Source: Effrenium voratum
Taxonomy: Eukaryota > Sar > Dinophyceae > Suessiales > Symbiodiniaceae
Length of the DNA: 64,000 nt
NCBI GenBank assembly: GCA_963377175.1
Contig: CAUJNA010003239.1
Span: 526,596 to 590,595 of the forward strand
Direction: 5' to 3'
Each line of letters opens with the position of its first letter. The stretch's first letter is position 1. Of this stretch, positions 12,801 through 27,800 are shown piece by piece. Both the position numbers and the translations under genes were made by a program. The notes under the pieces are model-generated. The model ran no database searches and was not told where the DNA came from. It saw nothing but the letters and a program-made list of their open reading frames with translations.

Positions 12801-15800
12801 TGACAGATTGTTGGAGGGACGAAGATGCAGGGACTGGGAAAGGCAGGGGTGGAGGTATTTGGCGAGGAAACTCGGTGATGGAGTGCTGGCACCTTACTGA
12901 GCTTTCAGCTCGCTCCCTGAGTTCCTGGACTTTAAGCTTTTTGGCAAGACCATTTTAGAGGTAAACAACAAGTTTCGACCAGGACCCCCCCAAGGGCTGG
13001 CAAATGGTCTGTGGAATGAGCTCCCAATGGCTGTGTTGGGGTTATTTGCCAGCCATTGGGGGGTCCTGGGACTTATTCTGGCCACTCTCGATCGGAAGCG
13101 AGTAGAAGCCCTTGGCCATGCTAAGTGTCACCCGCACAGTTCCCACTGTGAAAGCTTGGGCTGCGGAGCCTTGACGTTTTTTGTCCTTCTTGTTTTGGTT
13201 TCTTCTTTCTTTCTTTTTCGAAGACCGACTTGCCCAAATTTGAGAACGGGAGAAATGGTTGCGGCACTGAAGCTAAAACGGGGTGGCGCTGGGCACGGAT
13301 CGCGTTTGGCTGTTGGCTGCATACTGAAAAGGTGCTTTTTGCCATACTGAATCCAGTTTCTTTGTGACGACACCACCTTGAGGGCAAACCCCGAGCTGAA
13401 AATCCAGCTGGAGGTTTGATCATGGCTCATAACGAAAATCCTGCAACGTGGTTTTGCTTGGCCTCTGCTAGGCTTCCACCCATCTCGCATGGGTCTGGTC
13501 GACCCATCTCACCCATTGGACTTTTTCCCTATGCTCAAGGAACAACAGGGCTTGGCTGACTTCGATTCGCCATATCCCATTTACCCCGTTCTTCAAGCAA
13601 CGGCAGTGGTTGAGCCTTCGAGATGATGGCAGCCCAAAGTGACGGATTCCCTCAAACATGGGCCGTTTGGCTGTGATTACAAACAAATGTCCCAAAAAGG
13701 CACCTTGGCAAATGGCAAGGACTAAAACCTGCGCGGCCTCAAGCCTCCAATTTTGAGAACCACCGCCCCTCTGCCGCCGGTAAGGCGGGCGCGCCGCACC
13801 AAACCGGGCGGCTCCGCCGAACCGCTTCGCTTGCTTCTCTCAGGTGATCACGGCGGAGCGGTCCAAGGCGGACGCGCAGCAGGCGCAGGTTGAGGCGGAC
13901 TCCATCCGTATCGAGAAGGAGGCCAAGGAGACACGAGACCGCGCCATCCGAGGCATTGGATCTAACTGGATCAGGTGTTGCTTCTGTCCCTCAGGGGGAA
14001 ACAAATAGAAGAACTGGGAACTTCTGGAGTTGAAAGCTCTGAAACCTGCACGTGCCCAAAAGCAGCGAGAAATGAGGGAAACTCCGGGAGATTGGGGATA
14101 TTGACTCAGAGTTGTTGGGTTTTTGATTTTTCCGAGACTGTGCATGTTTTGGAGCTTTCAACTTGTAGTTGGTCTGTTCTTCTGGGTGCAAAGCTTTGGA
14201 GCTTTGAATTATTAGTCTGTTTGGTTGCTTTTGCTCGTGCAGATTTCAGAGCCTCAACAACGTGTGATTGTATTATCATTCTTGTTATGTCCCAAAAACA
14301 CCTGATACAGAGAGAATCGCAAATTCCCAGATCTTCATTACTTGGTGTGTCTATGCATTGCCTTTCATATTACTGCTGCATTGATTCATGCAATGAAGGA
14401 AGCAGCAGCGTAAAAAGGATATGAAAGGCACACACAATCCCGATGGGGTAAGGAGGCAAAGATAATGAGAGAAAGAAGTGAAAAAAACACGAGTTTATCA
14501 TGTCCATTTTATTGTTCATTCACTAGTTAAACTGTAGCACAGGAATCTATTTTCATTATCCGGATTTACCATTGGAATCTCTGGGACAGTAGAATCCGTC
14601 CGTACAAGCAATGGCGTGTTGTAATCTTCTTTCAGCACTGCTTAGCTTGTTTGGAAGATTTGGACATCATCTTGTACCTGTGTGTCAAGAGTCTCCAGGA
14701 GTGGTACATATGTGTGTTCTATCATAGTTCTGTTACTTGCACATATGTCTTTGATACTTGCTAATGTGTTGCTCTTATAATATGTAGTAGTTCCTGGGCA
14801 TAACAATCAACATGCAAGACTTGCTTTCAATATACAAGCAGGCTGACATGTTTTTTGGAACCTCCTCTCTCCTCAGTCTCAGTAGCAGCAAGCTAGTTTA
14901 CGCCAAGCCCAAAGGTAGGCCCTGTGGCGGGGGCGGGTGCACTGGGGAGGGGTGAGCATTTGTTTGTGTGTGTTGTTTTGTTTGTTTGGTTGTAAATTCA
15001 TGGAATAATTTATGTATATATATATATATATGTTTATTTGTTTGTTTATTTAGTTCTAAACTTATGTCTTATTTATTATGTTGATTTTATTTATGTGTAT
15101 TGTGATTTAGCTATATCTGTGTCCATCTGGTGTTTATTTACGCTTTTACTCATGCATACATATTATGTGTATATATATATATATTGTCAATATATATATA
15201 TATATACATATTATATATATATATGTATATATTATATATACATATCTATACACAGCTTCATCGAGGAGACCAAGATCTTGGCGGATGACGCCACCCGTGA
15301 CCTGGAGAAGGCGATGCCAGCGCTGGACGCCGCAGAGGACGCCTTGGACAAGTTGGACAAGAAGTCCATCGCTGAGGCGCGCGCGCGTGGTTTCCCTTTT
15401 GCACGGGAGAAATGGTTAACTGTTTGTCCTTGGCACAGGAGCTCCTCCTAGCGGCCGTTCAAAAAAAAACCTGTTTGTCAAGGTCCCCCAGTGCTCAAGG
15501 AGGGATTTGAAGGATGGGGATGCCCAAGTCGAAAAGGAAAAAAAAGCACAAAAACAGCAACCCAAGCTTTGGACTGCCAGCTGGCTCCATGAAAGCGGGG
15601 GAAATAAGGGGAGTATTGCTATGGTTTGCCTTCACGGGAGAGATATGTCTGTGAAGGTCCCCCAAGGAGGTGTAGATGTTTTGCAAGGGAAAGGCAAGAC
15701 AAGGGGGTCTGAATGAAGAAATGATTTTCAATAATTTCAACGCCGATTCGGTTCGCCTTTTGCACAGAAAGGTTTTTTCAGCTGGCCAAGGAAGTGTAAG

Positions 15801-18800
15801 GGGCGGGAAGCTGAATGATTTTGGGGGGAAGCTGATTTTTCGTTCCCCTTCCCGTTCCCCCAATTTGTTTCAAGAGCCTTTTGCACCAGAGAGATTTGTT
15901 TGTCGCCCTTTTACCATTTTTTTTTGGGCGAGGGTTCCCCTACTAAAATAGACAAACCAGAAAAAAGTTGGTACCCTTATCCGAACCTCACCATTGGAGG
16001 ACCTAGAGTTGTCCGGCCCCCCAAGGAGGTGTAGATTTTATTCAAGGGCTGAAGGATTTCGGTGGAATAGGCCGTGGACCGCCTTCGGCGCCTTCCGTGG
16101 AATTCGTTAGGCTGACTGCCAGCTGGCTCCATGAAGGGGAAATAAGGGGGAGTTGAGTCTCCAGAAAATAGAGGCTTTCAGCTCTGGCTGCATCCCATCG
16201 CATTTGTTTGAAAATCTTTTGGCTTGCTGTGGCTGCTTCCCATCGCAACCCCTCTTTGAAAAGGATTAAACAAATTCTAGTTTGCCGAAACAAGGAAGGA
16301 TTTGGGATTGACTTTTGTGGGGGGATGTATTTTAGTCTGCCAAAAACAATGAATCCAAGGATTTGCTGCCAAAGAAATGGATCCAACAAGAGGGCCAGAA
16401 GTGACTTGTGTCGACCCCGGGGTGCTTTCCCAACAAGTTGCTGTTTTGAGAAGAAAGCGAGATGATATCTCTGTTGCCCAGTGGCACCCTTTTTTCAACT
16501 TTTTTTTGGGAAGGGTTCCCCTTGAAAGGCAACCAACCAAAAAAGGATGCCCTTTTTTCCCCATAGCCACTGGGCATCTGAGATATGGTGTATACGGTGC
16601 GGGTCCATATATTCGGCAGGCACCTTCCTTGGACACGCACCCGTTCACTTCAACAACCTTGCCCTTGATCCCCCTAAGCCACCCCTCAATTCATGCCATG
16701 ACCGAAAGGGCATCATCGAAACATGTCGGCTTTTGAAGTCACGTGGAAACACGTGCCAGCGCCATGATGGAATGTTCTTTTGGACGAGCGCAATGACATG
16801 AAACGCACTGTGGTTTTGCAATTCTCTGACACGTAGACAGCCAGTTGAAGAATCAGTCGTCGAATTTCAGAGCTGGCAAGCCGGGTTCGAAGCGTGCCGC
16901 CAGTCAAGCACCTCCAATTGGGATTTGGGCATCGGGTTGGTTGAGTCTCCCAGCCAGGCTCAGCCAGCATTTGAACAGCTTAGATGGACACCTTTGCGAG
17001 GATATGTAGCCAAAAGTTGCCCGACAAAAGTTGCCCAAGTAGGTAGTTGCAGTTCATGTTGCAGGCCTGGAATGAAGCAACCGAGCGGTCATATGGATGG
17101 ACTATTTCAATATGTGTATATATATATATATATATGACATGATATATATATATATATATACATAAATGTGAGTGCGTTTGGGATCTTGTTTTCGTTTGTG
17201 GGTTCTTGTGTTTGTTGTTGGCATCTCGTCTTGCAGCTTGATGCTCAACCTTGCATCCAGCCCCTGTGCCGTGTCCAGGTCAAAGCCTACGCCAAGCCAC
17301 CAGAGGCTGTGATGAAGACCATGTGCGCCGTGATGACCGTCATGGAGAAGACACCCTCTTGGGGTCAGGCAAGATGCGCATGCGGCACGTCGACGTTCGT
17401 TGCTTGAGCTGCTTGGGCATGCCCTTTGTGTACTCGCCTTTTGCGACATATGGAAATGTAGGGAAGCTCCTTGGAAGACCATGCTGCTTTTCAGCGGGCT
17501 TGCTGTCAGGCTGCTGCGAAATAGGGTGAATGAGACAAGCCCCCTGCGATTCGGGCAGCATAGGCTTCAACTAAGGTACAAGACCTGCCTTAAATGAAGA
17601 CTTCAAGAGGCTGGGGTCATTAATTTGACTGTTTCTGCGGGTTATCAAAGTCAGAAACTGGGGTGGTTTCCCTTCAAGCTACCACTTGGCGGGTGACTTG
17701 GATAAGTGTGAAATAATGGGGCTAGAGAGGAAGCCGCACCATTTTGGGGGACCGTTCCTCATTTGATGCTGTGCCATTTGAGACAATCGTCCTCATCCTC
17801 TCCTGCCTTCCTTGCGTCGCTCCAGGCCAAGACGGAGCTCAACGACACCAACTTCCTGGTGAGGATCAAAGGCTTCGACAAGGATCGATCGTTGAAACGC
17901 ACCACTCGAAGACTGGGTGCGGCGCGGGGGGAACCCAATTCTGTTCAACCATCGTTCCTTTGGTGATTCCACTGGGGCCCTCCAGTTGTGTGGTTATCTC
18001 GAACGAACGCTGGAAGGGAATAGGGAAATGTCCACAACAATCTCGAAGCGCAGGTATGGGAAATTCAGGGCGCTTCAACTGCCGGTCCACAGCTTTGCCC
18101 AAGCACTGAAGATGAGATCCATAGCTCAGCCATTTACGACTAACTTGAGGAGCTGCGGTTTAGGCTTTGAGCGTAGGTTTCTTTGTGGCGTTCCCCATGA
18201 ATTGCTGCCCTGGAACCGGGTTTCCTTTGCTCAATGTTTTTCCCAGCCTCACGCGCTGCAGAAGAAACGAAGGCCCCCAGTCACGAGTGAACAAACGAAG
18301 TGCCAGCAGTCCCTCTTGCATGACAAACCTGTGCAGCACACGGATCCCGTCAAGGACAGTCCCGGCCAGAAATAGGGGCGGCCATCCTGTTGATTCTTTA
18401 CATGATGTGGGATAGACCCCTTTCCTTCCAGATGTTCATTGTGACTCAAACATGTTGTTTGAAGACGAAATGCAGAATCCAAATGACACGCTTGCTACCG
18501 TATGGGGGAAGACATGGTCACAACCAAACGACAGCACACTCCACTAAAAAACAACAACATGTTTTTCTATCTCTCTATATATATATATATATTTAGATAT
18601 ACATGTATGTATATGGTTTCCCCCTACCCCCCACCTTTTACTAATCAAGTTCCAAACACAGAATCCGTTTTTGACTGGAAGTTCTGCGGTGGTAAAAAGC
18701 GCGGCTGATGCTGAGAAAGGGCCATAGTATGAACAAACTGTATAGATTTGACTATTTGACAGTTCAAGAAAGAGAGGGAGAGAGAGAGAGCCAAATGCAT

Positions 18801-21800
18801 TGCCTAGCAGCTCCAAGCTCCAAAATATGCAAAGGGGCAAACAATCAGACTCAATGTTTGGATTTCAATACAGCCTGCAATCAAAATGCACAGGGACAAA
18901 GCAAAACAAACTCTGTGACCTCAACAGGCTCCCACACATGCAGAGTGATTTGTTTAAAGAACGCAGTAAAGCTCTGGCGCACGTCCACTTGGTTCCTCTG
19001 GGGTGTTTGTGTTCTTTGTGATTTTTATTATACCTGCGCACGTTTTGACAGCATACATGTTAATCTGAGATCAACACTTGATAAGTAACATCCCTGCCAA
19101 CTAGCAGGCATACATGCCAATGTCAGATCACAGCTGTTACCTCCTTAAAAATGGATCGAACGAGCCAAGAGCATAGACTACATCAAGCGAAAAAGCTCCC
19201 AACAACAAAAACAAAACACAGAACAACAAATTGATCGAATATGCTAAATGTTGAGTATGATGCTTGAAGCCTTAAAAGCCTGGATCGAAGATAAGAGATT
19301 GCCAAATTTGTTTCAGATAATATTGAACCCTAAAACACACTTTAAAGTTTGTGTACACAATTCAAAGTTGTTTTTCATAGATCAAATATTGAAATAGATT
19401 GAAGATTCCCCACAACACTGTTTTTGAGAATCTTCAATCCTTGTCAGCCCTCAAGCCCCCAAGCAATATTTATAGTTATCGAAAAAAGAAGCAAAAATAA
19501 AATGACAACTATACAATTTGTTTACTGAGGATTGAACATGGAAGATCGAAGATTCTCCAAACAGTGTCTAGCAATCTTCAATCTTCGATCCAGTGGGAAA
19601 AAAGACGTTGGAGCTTTTGGACAAGCTATGAAGTTTTTGGGATTGGTCAGGATTGAATATTTTCTGGACGGTTTTCTGCGGAATCTTCCATCTTCGATCC
19701 GGTTAAATGTTTGAGAGTTTGTAGGCAAACTTGAAAGTTTTTGCTTAGGGGCGTTTCTCATTTCGCTTATGTTCATTTGGCAGGTCCATGGGGGGGGTTA
19801 CCAAGAAAGGAAATATGGCTTTCACCAAATCGAAATGCATTTTGCCGCCCGAGCACACGTTGCAGCCCCAGGGAAGTGCACACTCAAAAGCCAAGAGTGG
19901 AAGTGCGGGGGAGTGGCACTATGTTTTGAGTGGCCCATGTTTATGCTAACGTCCTGGACCCTGTGACTAGCAAGCAAGCAAGCAAGAAGGCAATCGCAAC
20001 TAAACAAGCAACGAACGAACCTAACAACAAACACAAACACATGCCTGGATCGTGTTTTTTTCCCCCGTAGGGCATGGCACAGACTTTTCAGGACAACATC
20101 AAGGACACGACGCTGCGGAAGATCGAGAAGTTCACCAAGGACTCCAACTTCACTCCAAAGCTCGTGCCGCTCGGAGGTACAAATTCTAGGTCCCCCAGCT
20201 AGGTGCCCGACCTCTCACCATGCCTTTTTTGGTTGGGAGGGTTCCCCTACTAAAATAGACTACAGGATAAAAAGTTGGTACCCTTGTTCTATCCTCTCTA
20301 CTGGAGGACTTAGACCTTTTTGCGAGAGCTGGGCTGTACTTTGTGCGAGAAGTGCTTTGGTCAGCGGAACCGTGTATCGACTTGAAGTCAGCTGTTGCCG
20401 GATGAGCGGGCGATGCTGTCTCAATGGCAGTCGACGCTTAGCCGGCGCTTCTCCGTATGCGCATATGGGCATCAAAATAAGACCATCAAAGCGCAGGTTG
20501 TAGTCCTTTCCATTTGGCTGTGGCTCAAAAAACCGGTACCAAAATGGAACCCTGGTCAGTGGAAACATGGACCAAAACCTGCGGTTTAACCCCTCCTGAT
20601 TAATTTTGAGCCACACCCATTTACCAGGGCAACCATGTTGGATACATTTTTTTTGAGCCACATAGGCCTTGTTCCCTTCTCTCCCGACTCGGCTTGGCCA
20701 TAGCCCCGACGGACTGGTTGGACCTCTGTGGTCAGTTGATCGAGACCAGAAGGAGATGAAGAGCTTCGCATTCAACTTGGTGGCTCCCAGCCATCCCCTT
20801 AGCTTTTTCGCCTTTCAGCGTTTAGTGGTAGTTTCCATTTAACCCACTATTATTACTTTTTTGGCGGGGGATCTGAGGGCAGCCTGGTCAAATGGGTGCG
20901 CCTCTTGTGGCTTCCGAAAGGGAAACGTCACGCGTGCTGGGCCCCTTTTGAGACAAAGACGTCGAAAGGGGAACGACACCACATCAATTTCGGCCCTTTT
21001 GGTGGTCCTTTCTGACCGAAACCTAAATGTTGGATCTGCAAGCTGCGTGGAATTCGTACATTTTGAAGTTCGCCTTTCATATCTGCGCCAGACTCCAACA
21101 TCTTGGAGGCAACCGCCATACATTTCGTCACACATGGCACGGATTCGGGTCCCCCAGTCAGCTGGTTGTTGCGCCACAAGCGGCTGCAAGCCTCGCCCCG
21201 TGGTCTCAGGTCCAACGTGTCGTTGGCGGCGGGTGCTCTGTGCCAATGGGTCCACGCCATGAAGATCTACGCGGAGATCTACCGAGAAGTGGAGCCCAAG
21301 AGGCGATCGGTTTTCGATCTCTCGCGATCTCGCTCTTTCAGCTGCGCCGATGATCGGATCTGCCAGAGTTCAACTGGACTTTTGCGGTTCACGATTGGAA
21401 AGACCCCAGTTTGGAAAAGAGGTTTTTTGGTGAGGTCGTTCTTGGCCAATCAACTCAGCAGGTGAGAATATTTTCTAAGTGCCTTTCTGGGGTCGATGAC
21501 CTAATCGCTGTCCTTTGGCAGCCTTAGGTAAATAATGGTGGATATATGAACCCCCATTGTTTTACGGGTGGTTTGAACCCCAGGGCGTATGCTTTGGCAG
21601 CCTTTGAACCAAAGGGAGGAGGTTCAGAAGACTCATTGACATGGAACTTTTGCTTCATGCTGTGGAAGCCGACCTGGCCCGAAGTTCCCAAACCGTGCCG
21701 TGGTTTTTAGGTCAGTGGTTGGCCAGGGAGTTGTTGCTTGAGGGTTGGTCGTTTCGAATCCCACAAAGCTGGAAGCCATCCGCCACACAACGGGATTTGG

Positions 21801-24800
21801 TTGGCAACCTTACACATGAAGGGTTACTGTCATGGAGGATTCGCCTTGTCTCCGGTTGTCGAATGATCATGGCGTTATATGATCAAACAAATATCACATA
21901 AAGCTGGGTGCCGAATATTCCGTACTTGAGTTATCAGCTTTGCCCAAATGACACCACTAAGTGAATATGCAGATTGCCGTTCTCATCTACTTCACAGTTG
22001 TTTGCCCCTCCAGGCCACCTGATCTTCCATTTGCTTAAGAATATGTTTATTTCCCCCCATTGCTTTTAAAGGGAATCCATCACTACTGTTTTTTATCATT
22101 ATTTTTTCCAGGGGTCGAAAAACCAAATGTGATGGATCGATCCGATGGGATCCGATTGGGCCAGGAACAAGCTGCGGCAGGCGCAGGAGAAGTTGGAGTC
22201 CAAGCAGAAGCAGCTCAGGGAGGCCAACGCGGAGCCTCGCCTCTGCCTATCCATATTAGCTGTGGGTCAAAAATAGGTACCACAATGAAACCCTAGTAAA
22301 TGGAAACATGGACTAAACCCTGTGGTCCCTGGTGGTTTAATCTTGACCCATAGACATATGAGTCGTGTGGGTGCGTCTTCGGTTGGCAGGGTGCCCTTTT
22401 TTGGGGTGGTGTTCAAGGGAAACCAAATGGACACCACCCATTTTGGGGGGGCTCCGAAAAAAGAGCCACCCAGGTTTCTGAGTAAACTGAGCTCACCTGG
22501 GTTCTTTCTCCCCTTCAGGTGTCATTCGAGGCATTGGGAGACTGCAAGGGCGTGAATCAGAATGGGGTGGAGTACCGGAAAAAGTTGTGATTCATGGAAC
22601 CATGGTGCAGCTTGGTGGAGAGTGAGCGGAAGGGCCGTGTGCTGATCCATACGAGTCCATAGGATAACATCACAGCTGCACGGCTAGTGATGTTGAAAAG
22701 AATCAGACCATGTAGAATCCAGATCCGGGTCGCCTGCATGTGTCGCCTGGAAACTGGCACTGAGGAGCTGAAGAAGGTGCAGGAGATGGTCAAGGGCTTG
22801 AACGATCAATTCAACTCCTCCAACAACGAGAAGGAGCTGCGAAACAGTCATGGAGCAAGGTTCGTGCTTTGAGTGAACTCCTTCGTGTTTATTTGTGTTT
22901 GTTTGTTTGTCCTAGCGTTGTGTGCCATTTGATGTCCCGTTCTTGTTTGTTTGCCGTGCCTTCCCTTCTTCAATAAGGTTTGCTTCCCCTGTTTCCCTTG
23001 CTTGCCCTTGTTACAACCCCGCAGATTGCGATAAAACACCACAAACCATCCTTGTCTACAGGAATCTCCTTTGGGGGGCCCCTTTTTGGTCCATCTAGGT
23101 GATTTGCAGGGGAGTAGTTGTCCTTGATTTGTGCTTTGTTTGTTTGTTTCTTAGTGTTCTTTTTGTTGCAAGCCACAATAAATGGTGACCAAAGAAGGTC
23201 ATTTAGAGACTAAAGTTGAAAGGAACCATCCCCTCATGTTTGGGGAAACAACGCCTCAAAACAGTTGGTTTCAATTTACTGTTCCTTGAACCACCCCAAA
23301 AAGGGGGCTTCCAGTTACCACTATATATGGTAAGCAACAGAAACATTTCTTAGAATATTGGACCGGCAACCACTAGAACAAGGTGACACCACTACCTCAC
23401 TTGCCCAAAAGCCGGCCTTTTGACATTTTGGTTTCACATGTTCATTTGTAGTCATGGCCCTAAAAGCTGAACCTTGTATTTCGTGGTAACTGAGCTAAAA
23501 CTGAAAGACCCACTGGTACCACCATGGTAACCAAGGCAAGCCATTCAACATTTAGAAGTGGCAACCGCTATAACAGGGCCAGTAAGACTGCAACTGAGAG
23601 GAAAACCCCACTACAAATGTGGCTGTGGGTCAACACCCTGTACCCCTGATTAACATCAAAATAGGTGACACATGGATGTTCATCCACCCCAAAATGGGAT
23701 CGCCATAGGTTGTGCAACCCATGGGCATATGGCAAGCGAGGGATTCCCAACCGGGAGACTCGCCGAGGAGACGCTGGCGCGCACCGCCGAGGAGCTCAAG
23801 GTGAAGTTGGAGCGTGCAGGCGCGGGGGAGGAGCCTGGGAAATCCAGCAAGGTACCCCGAGGAACCCAAAAATGGGGGGAGAGAGGGGCGGGGTGGGGGG
23901 GGAGGGGGGGTTGGGTTTGATGTCCTCAAGCGAGAAAAACATGAAATGTCATTTTTGGCCTGGCCACTGGAGGTTTGGGGGACATATGACATGTTGACTG
24001 GTTGCTCATTCGGTGGCCGCTGTTCAGCATGTTTTGCGATGTTGACCCCGAATTCAAGTATAACCCGTCAGACGTGGGGCTTGCAGCTGCAGCGACTGAT
24101 GTGCTGTAGCATAGGTTGCACTCGCATCAACATTCAAAGTCAACTAGGTACATTGGCAACCACAAAGACTAAGCATGAATTGGATTTTGTTTAAACACAA
24201 AACCAACAACGTATGTGAGGTTGTTTTATTGAAACAATGCCCTCTACTAGAAACCAACTTTTGTTTGACCATGGCTCAGGTGAGCGGCAAGAACCTTTGA
24301 GTAGGTGACTTTGACTTGCCGATCGGATCGGCCAAACAGCTACTGAGAGAGGTGCCACTGACAATGCTTTGCCCTTTGCTGCGTTCCAATTGCAGCTGCT
24401 CCCCTAGTTTTTCACCAGACTTTGCTTATGCTTCTTGAATTCAGCACTGCCACACAACGATCATTATGCGAGTGAGCGAGTACTTCCAGTGCCCACGAAC
24501 CTCATCAAATAGGGGGGGCCTGCAAGTTACATCAAGCCGGACCTTGAGACTGGATACCCCCAGTTGTTCCGTGGATTCCCTTCGTTTGGTGGGTTTGTTG
24601 CTGCGTCCCTGTCACCGCTTGCGACTGGAGGCAAGTTGGTGGACGGCCTAGCGGGCGAGAAGGTGAGGTGGACGGACTCCCTGGGGAAGTTCGACATCCA
24701 GCGCCTGAGCTGAAGACGTATGGCCATGAGGCACCTAAGGCCAAGAGGGTGGTTGTATGGTCAAACCGACAAAATACATAATATTATTTTTTGCCATGGA

Positions 24801-27800
24801 TGGCTGTGGTTGTCAAAAATAGGCTAACCCCAAAATGGAACTCTGGAAAATGGAAGCATGGACTAAAACCTGCGGTCCGATTCCTGGTGGTTTAATTTTG
24901 GCATAATATCATTTTTGGCCATGGCGCATAACCTATGGCGATCCCATTTTGGGGTGGATGAACATCCATGTGCGACAGCTGAAGACGGCTAGGAGAGAGA
25001 AGTTTCGATGGCTGACATGTGGCCTTGCCTTTTTGGGGTACCTTTTTTTTTCAGGGTGGTGTTATGGTCAAACCGAAAAAATACATAATATTATTTTTGG
25101 CCATGGGGCATAACCTATGGCTCCATTTTGGGGTGGATGAGCACCAGGGGTACAGGGTTTTGACCCACAGCCATATAGGAGAGAGAAGCTTCGATGGTTG
25201 ACATGTGGCAACTTGTGGGTTCCTCCAGAAATGGGTGCGCCTTTCTTGGATACTGTGGGACCCTCTTTCATGCACCCGCCCCCCTCTACAGTGGAACCAG
25301 TCAGCTGGACCCTCTTTAGTGAAATCCTGGGGGTCTTGGAGGGACAGTACTTAAGTTAGTATTGCCAATTTTAGTTGCCAAAGCTCTCTCTCAGATTTCC
25401 AGTACTTACTTTAGTATTGCCAATTCTACTTTACTATTGCCAAGGAACCCCCAAAACAGCCAGAACAAAAGGCAATCAGGGCTCTTGTGGGCACCCCCGT
25501 TTGTGTGACTGATTCCCCTCACTTTTTGTGTAAAGAAGTTCTCTTAAATTTGATGGTTTGGGAACAACTTGCAAGCATAATTTCCTACATCTCAGGCCTT
25601 TAACCTTTTGAGCTGGGAAGAGCTTAGGATGAGCCCCACCTCTTTAAATCGAAAGGCTGAGGCTTTGGTTTTCAGTTTTCAGCAACCCCGAAACCAGCTG
25701 GACACTAAAGAAGACCCCACCACAGTCAAATTAAAGAGGATCTGGGCATTTTGTGGGCAGCCCCCTTTTTGTGTGACTGATTGCCCTCACTTTTGTGTAA
25801 AGAAGTCATCTTGAATCAAAAGGTTTGTGGACCACTTCAAGAAAAGGATTTCCCAATGTTTGCCAGGATCAGTTTGCCCGTTTTTTTGCCCGACTTGTTG
25901 CCAAGTTTTTGTGCCCATACTTTTTTCCAGCGTTGTTTCCGGCAAAAAAGCTTCCCACAATAGAGGGCCCCTAAAACAGTCAAACGGTCCTGAATTAGAA
26001 AAACAGTTTGTACAATGGAGGGTACTATTAATAATGGAGGTCTAGCATGACCCCTTGTTGGGGCTGGTTTTATGGTCAAACCGAAAGGAAACATAATATC
26101 ATTTTGGGGCTCCCCCTAGTTTGGCACATACGCATATGTGGTTCAAACACTCAATATACAGTATAGGGGCTGTTTGCTTTTGGAAAGTAGACCGACACAG
26201 CTTGCTTGCCGACGCCTTTTTCGGGCCTGCTTGCAGCGATCGGCGCAAGTCTGTGGACCTCGGCAAAAGTAGTGCTTGGCTCCGTACGGCATTTGGTACT
26301 TGTTTTTCCTCCAAGACAAGCCAGTTTGCATATTCTTCCGCGTCTCCAGAATATCTTCTTGGCGATCTGTCCATCATGCCTAGAACTGCTACCCGGGTAG
26401 GGGTGAGTATCTTGGGCTGTCCCACCAACAGTAAAGGATCAGAGTCTACCAATGAACGTCAGGGAAGACTGACGGCCCAAGATGAAGTGTCCATGAAGGA
26501 GATGTGGTTGAACCACCCACTTGAAACACATGAGTGATATCTGCACCGAATTACGTGGCATGTACCAATGTGCCAACAAGAGGGATATTCCGACGTGTTC
26601 GAACAAGGAAGCTTGGTCAAATTGCCAGGGAGCTGCACAGCCTTTTCTGATCGTTGCTTTTTTTGCGATGAGGCTTCTCTAGGGGTGTTTGAACCGGCAG
26701 GTCAAAGCGTGATAATGTGCACCCCCACAACGCACCCAATCCCCCAATTTGCTGTTGTTTGCAGCACAGTACTTCAACTTTTTGGAAGCATCTGGAGAGC
26801 AAGGGGTTTCGTACTTTTTCGGGTTCGAGTGGGGGTTTGAGGCGAATTCTGTGACCCTCGGGGTGTTCTATCTCGGTGGCTCCCAGCCATCCGCTTAGCT
26901 TTCTAGCCTTTTAGTGTTTAGTGGCAGTTTCCATTTAACCCACTAAAAGTTATTCACTCTTCGCGGGGAATCAGAAAACAGGCAGCCCAGCTATATCAAG
27001 CACACGCGGAAAACACACACACGCACACAACAAAAAAACATAATAAATTAAGAATCAAAACAAACCACCAAAAAAAAGGACTCGACTCCCAGGCAGGAGT
27101 GCCTCTTCGGGGATTGCCTGGTCTCCGCGGCCTTCATGAGCTACGCGGGGCCCTTCGGGGCCTCCTACCGCAACGAGCTGGTCACCGAGGCGGGGGAGAA
27201 GCGCGTCGAATCGCTTTGAACGGGGCGAAAGAGGAAAAGTCCGGGCGGAAAATGGCAGAAGCATAGTCTACTGCTTCTTTAGACTTTAACTTTTTGGATT
27301 TCCCTCATATTTCCTTTTAACCAGCAAAGTCCCACAGGTGAAAATGCGAGCAGCGGTCTCCCTAGGGTCAAGGCGGTTGGGAAAATGGCTGCGGGTCAAG
27401 ACAATGTACCCCTGGTGAACATCAAAATAGGTGGTGCATGGGTGGAAGCATAGGTGTCCTTTTTGGTTGGTTTGCTTAAGAATATTGGTTTGGCCCTGGT
27501 GTACCTGGTGGTTCAATCATCTACCAGGACCATCCTATTTGCCCTAAAAGGACACCTATAGCGAGAAGCGGCTTCGCTAGGATCAAGTTGCGGTTCGGAC
27601 AATGTCCCCGTTAAGTGCCAGAAGTGGTTAGGGTCAAGCACATATTTGAGCCAAGCCAAGGAGTGAGTGCGGTTCGGGGCCAATTTCCACAAACTACCAG
27701 AAGTGGTCTCCCAGCACCTGTTTGAGCCAACCCTTTAGCCCTTACCTGGAAGACTCAATTCTAACCAATGGCTATTGTAAGTGGGCCGCAACAACTTTTG

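Noticed and set aside
15251..15260. Acceptor CACAG|CTTC for exon 12
   Set aside because: It lacks the exonic G and no donor in exon 11 gives a compatible phase; GAG|GAG 10 nt downstream does.
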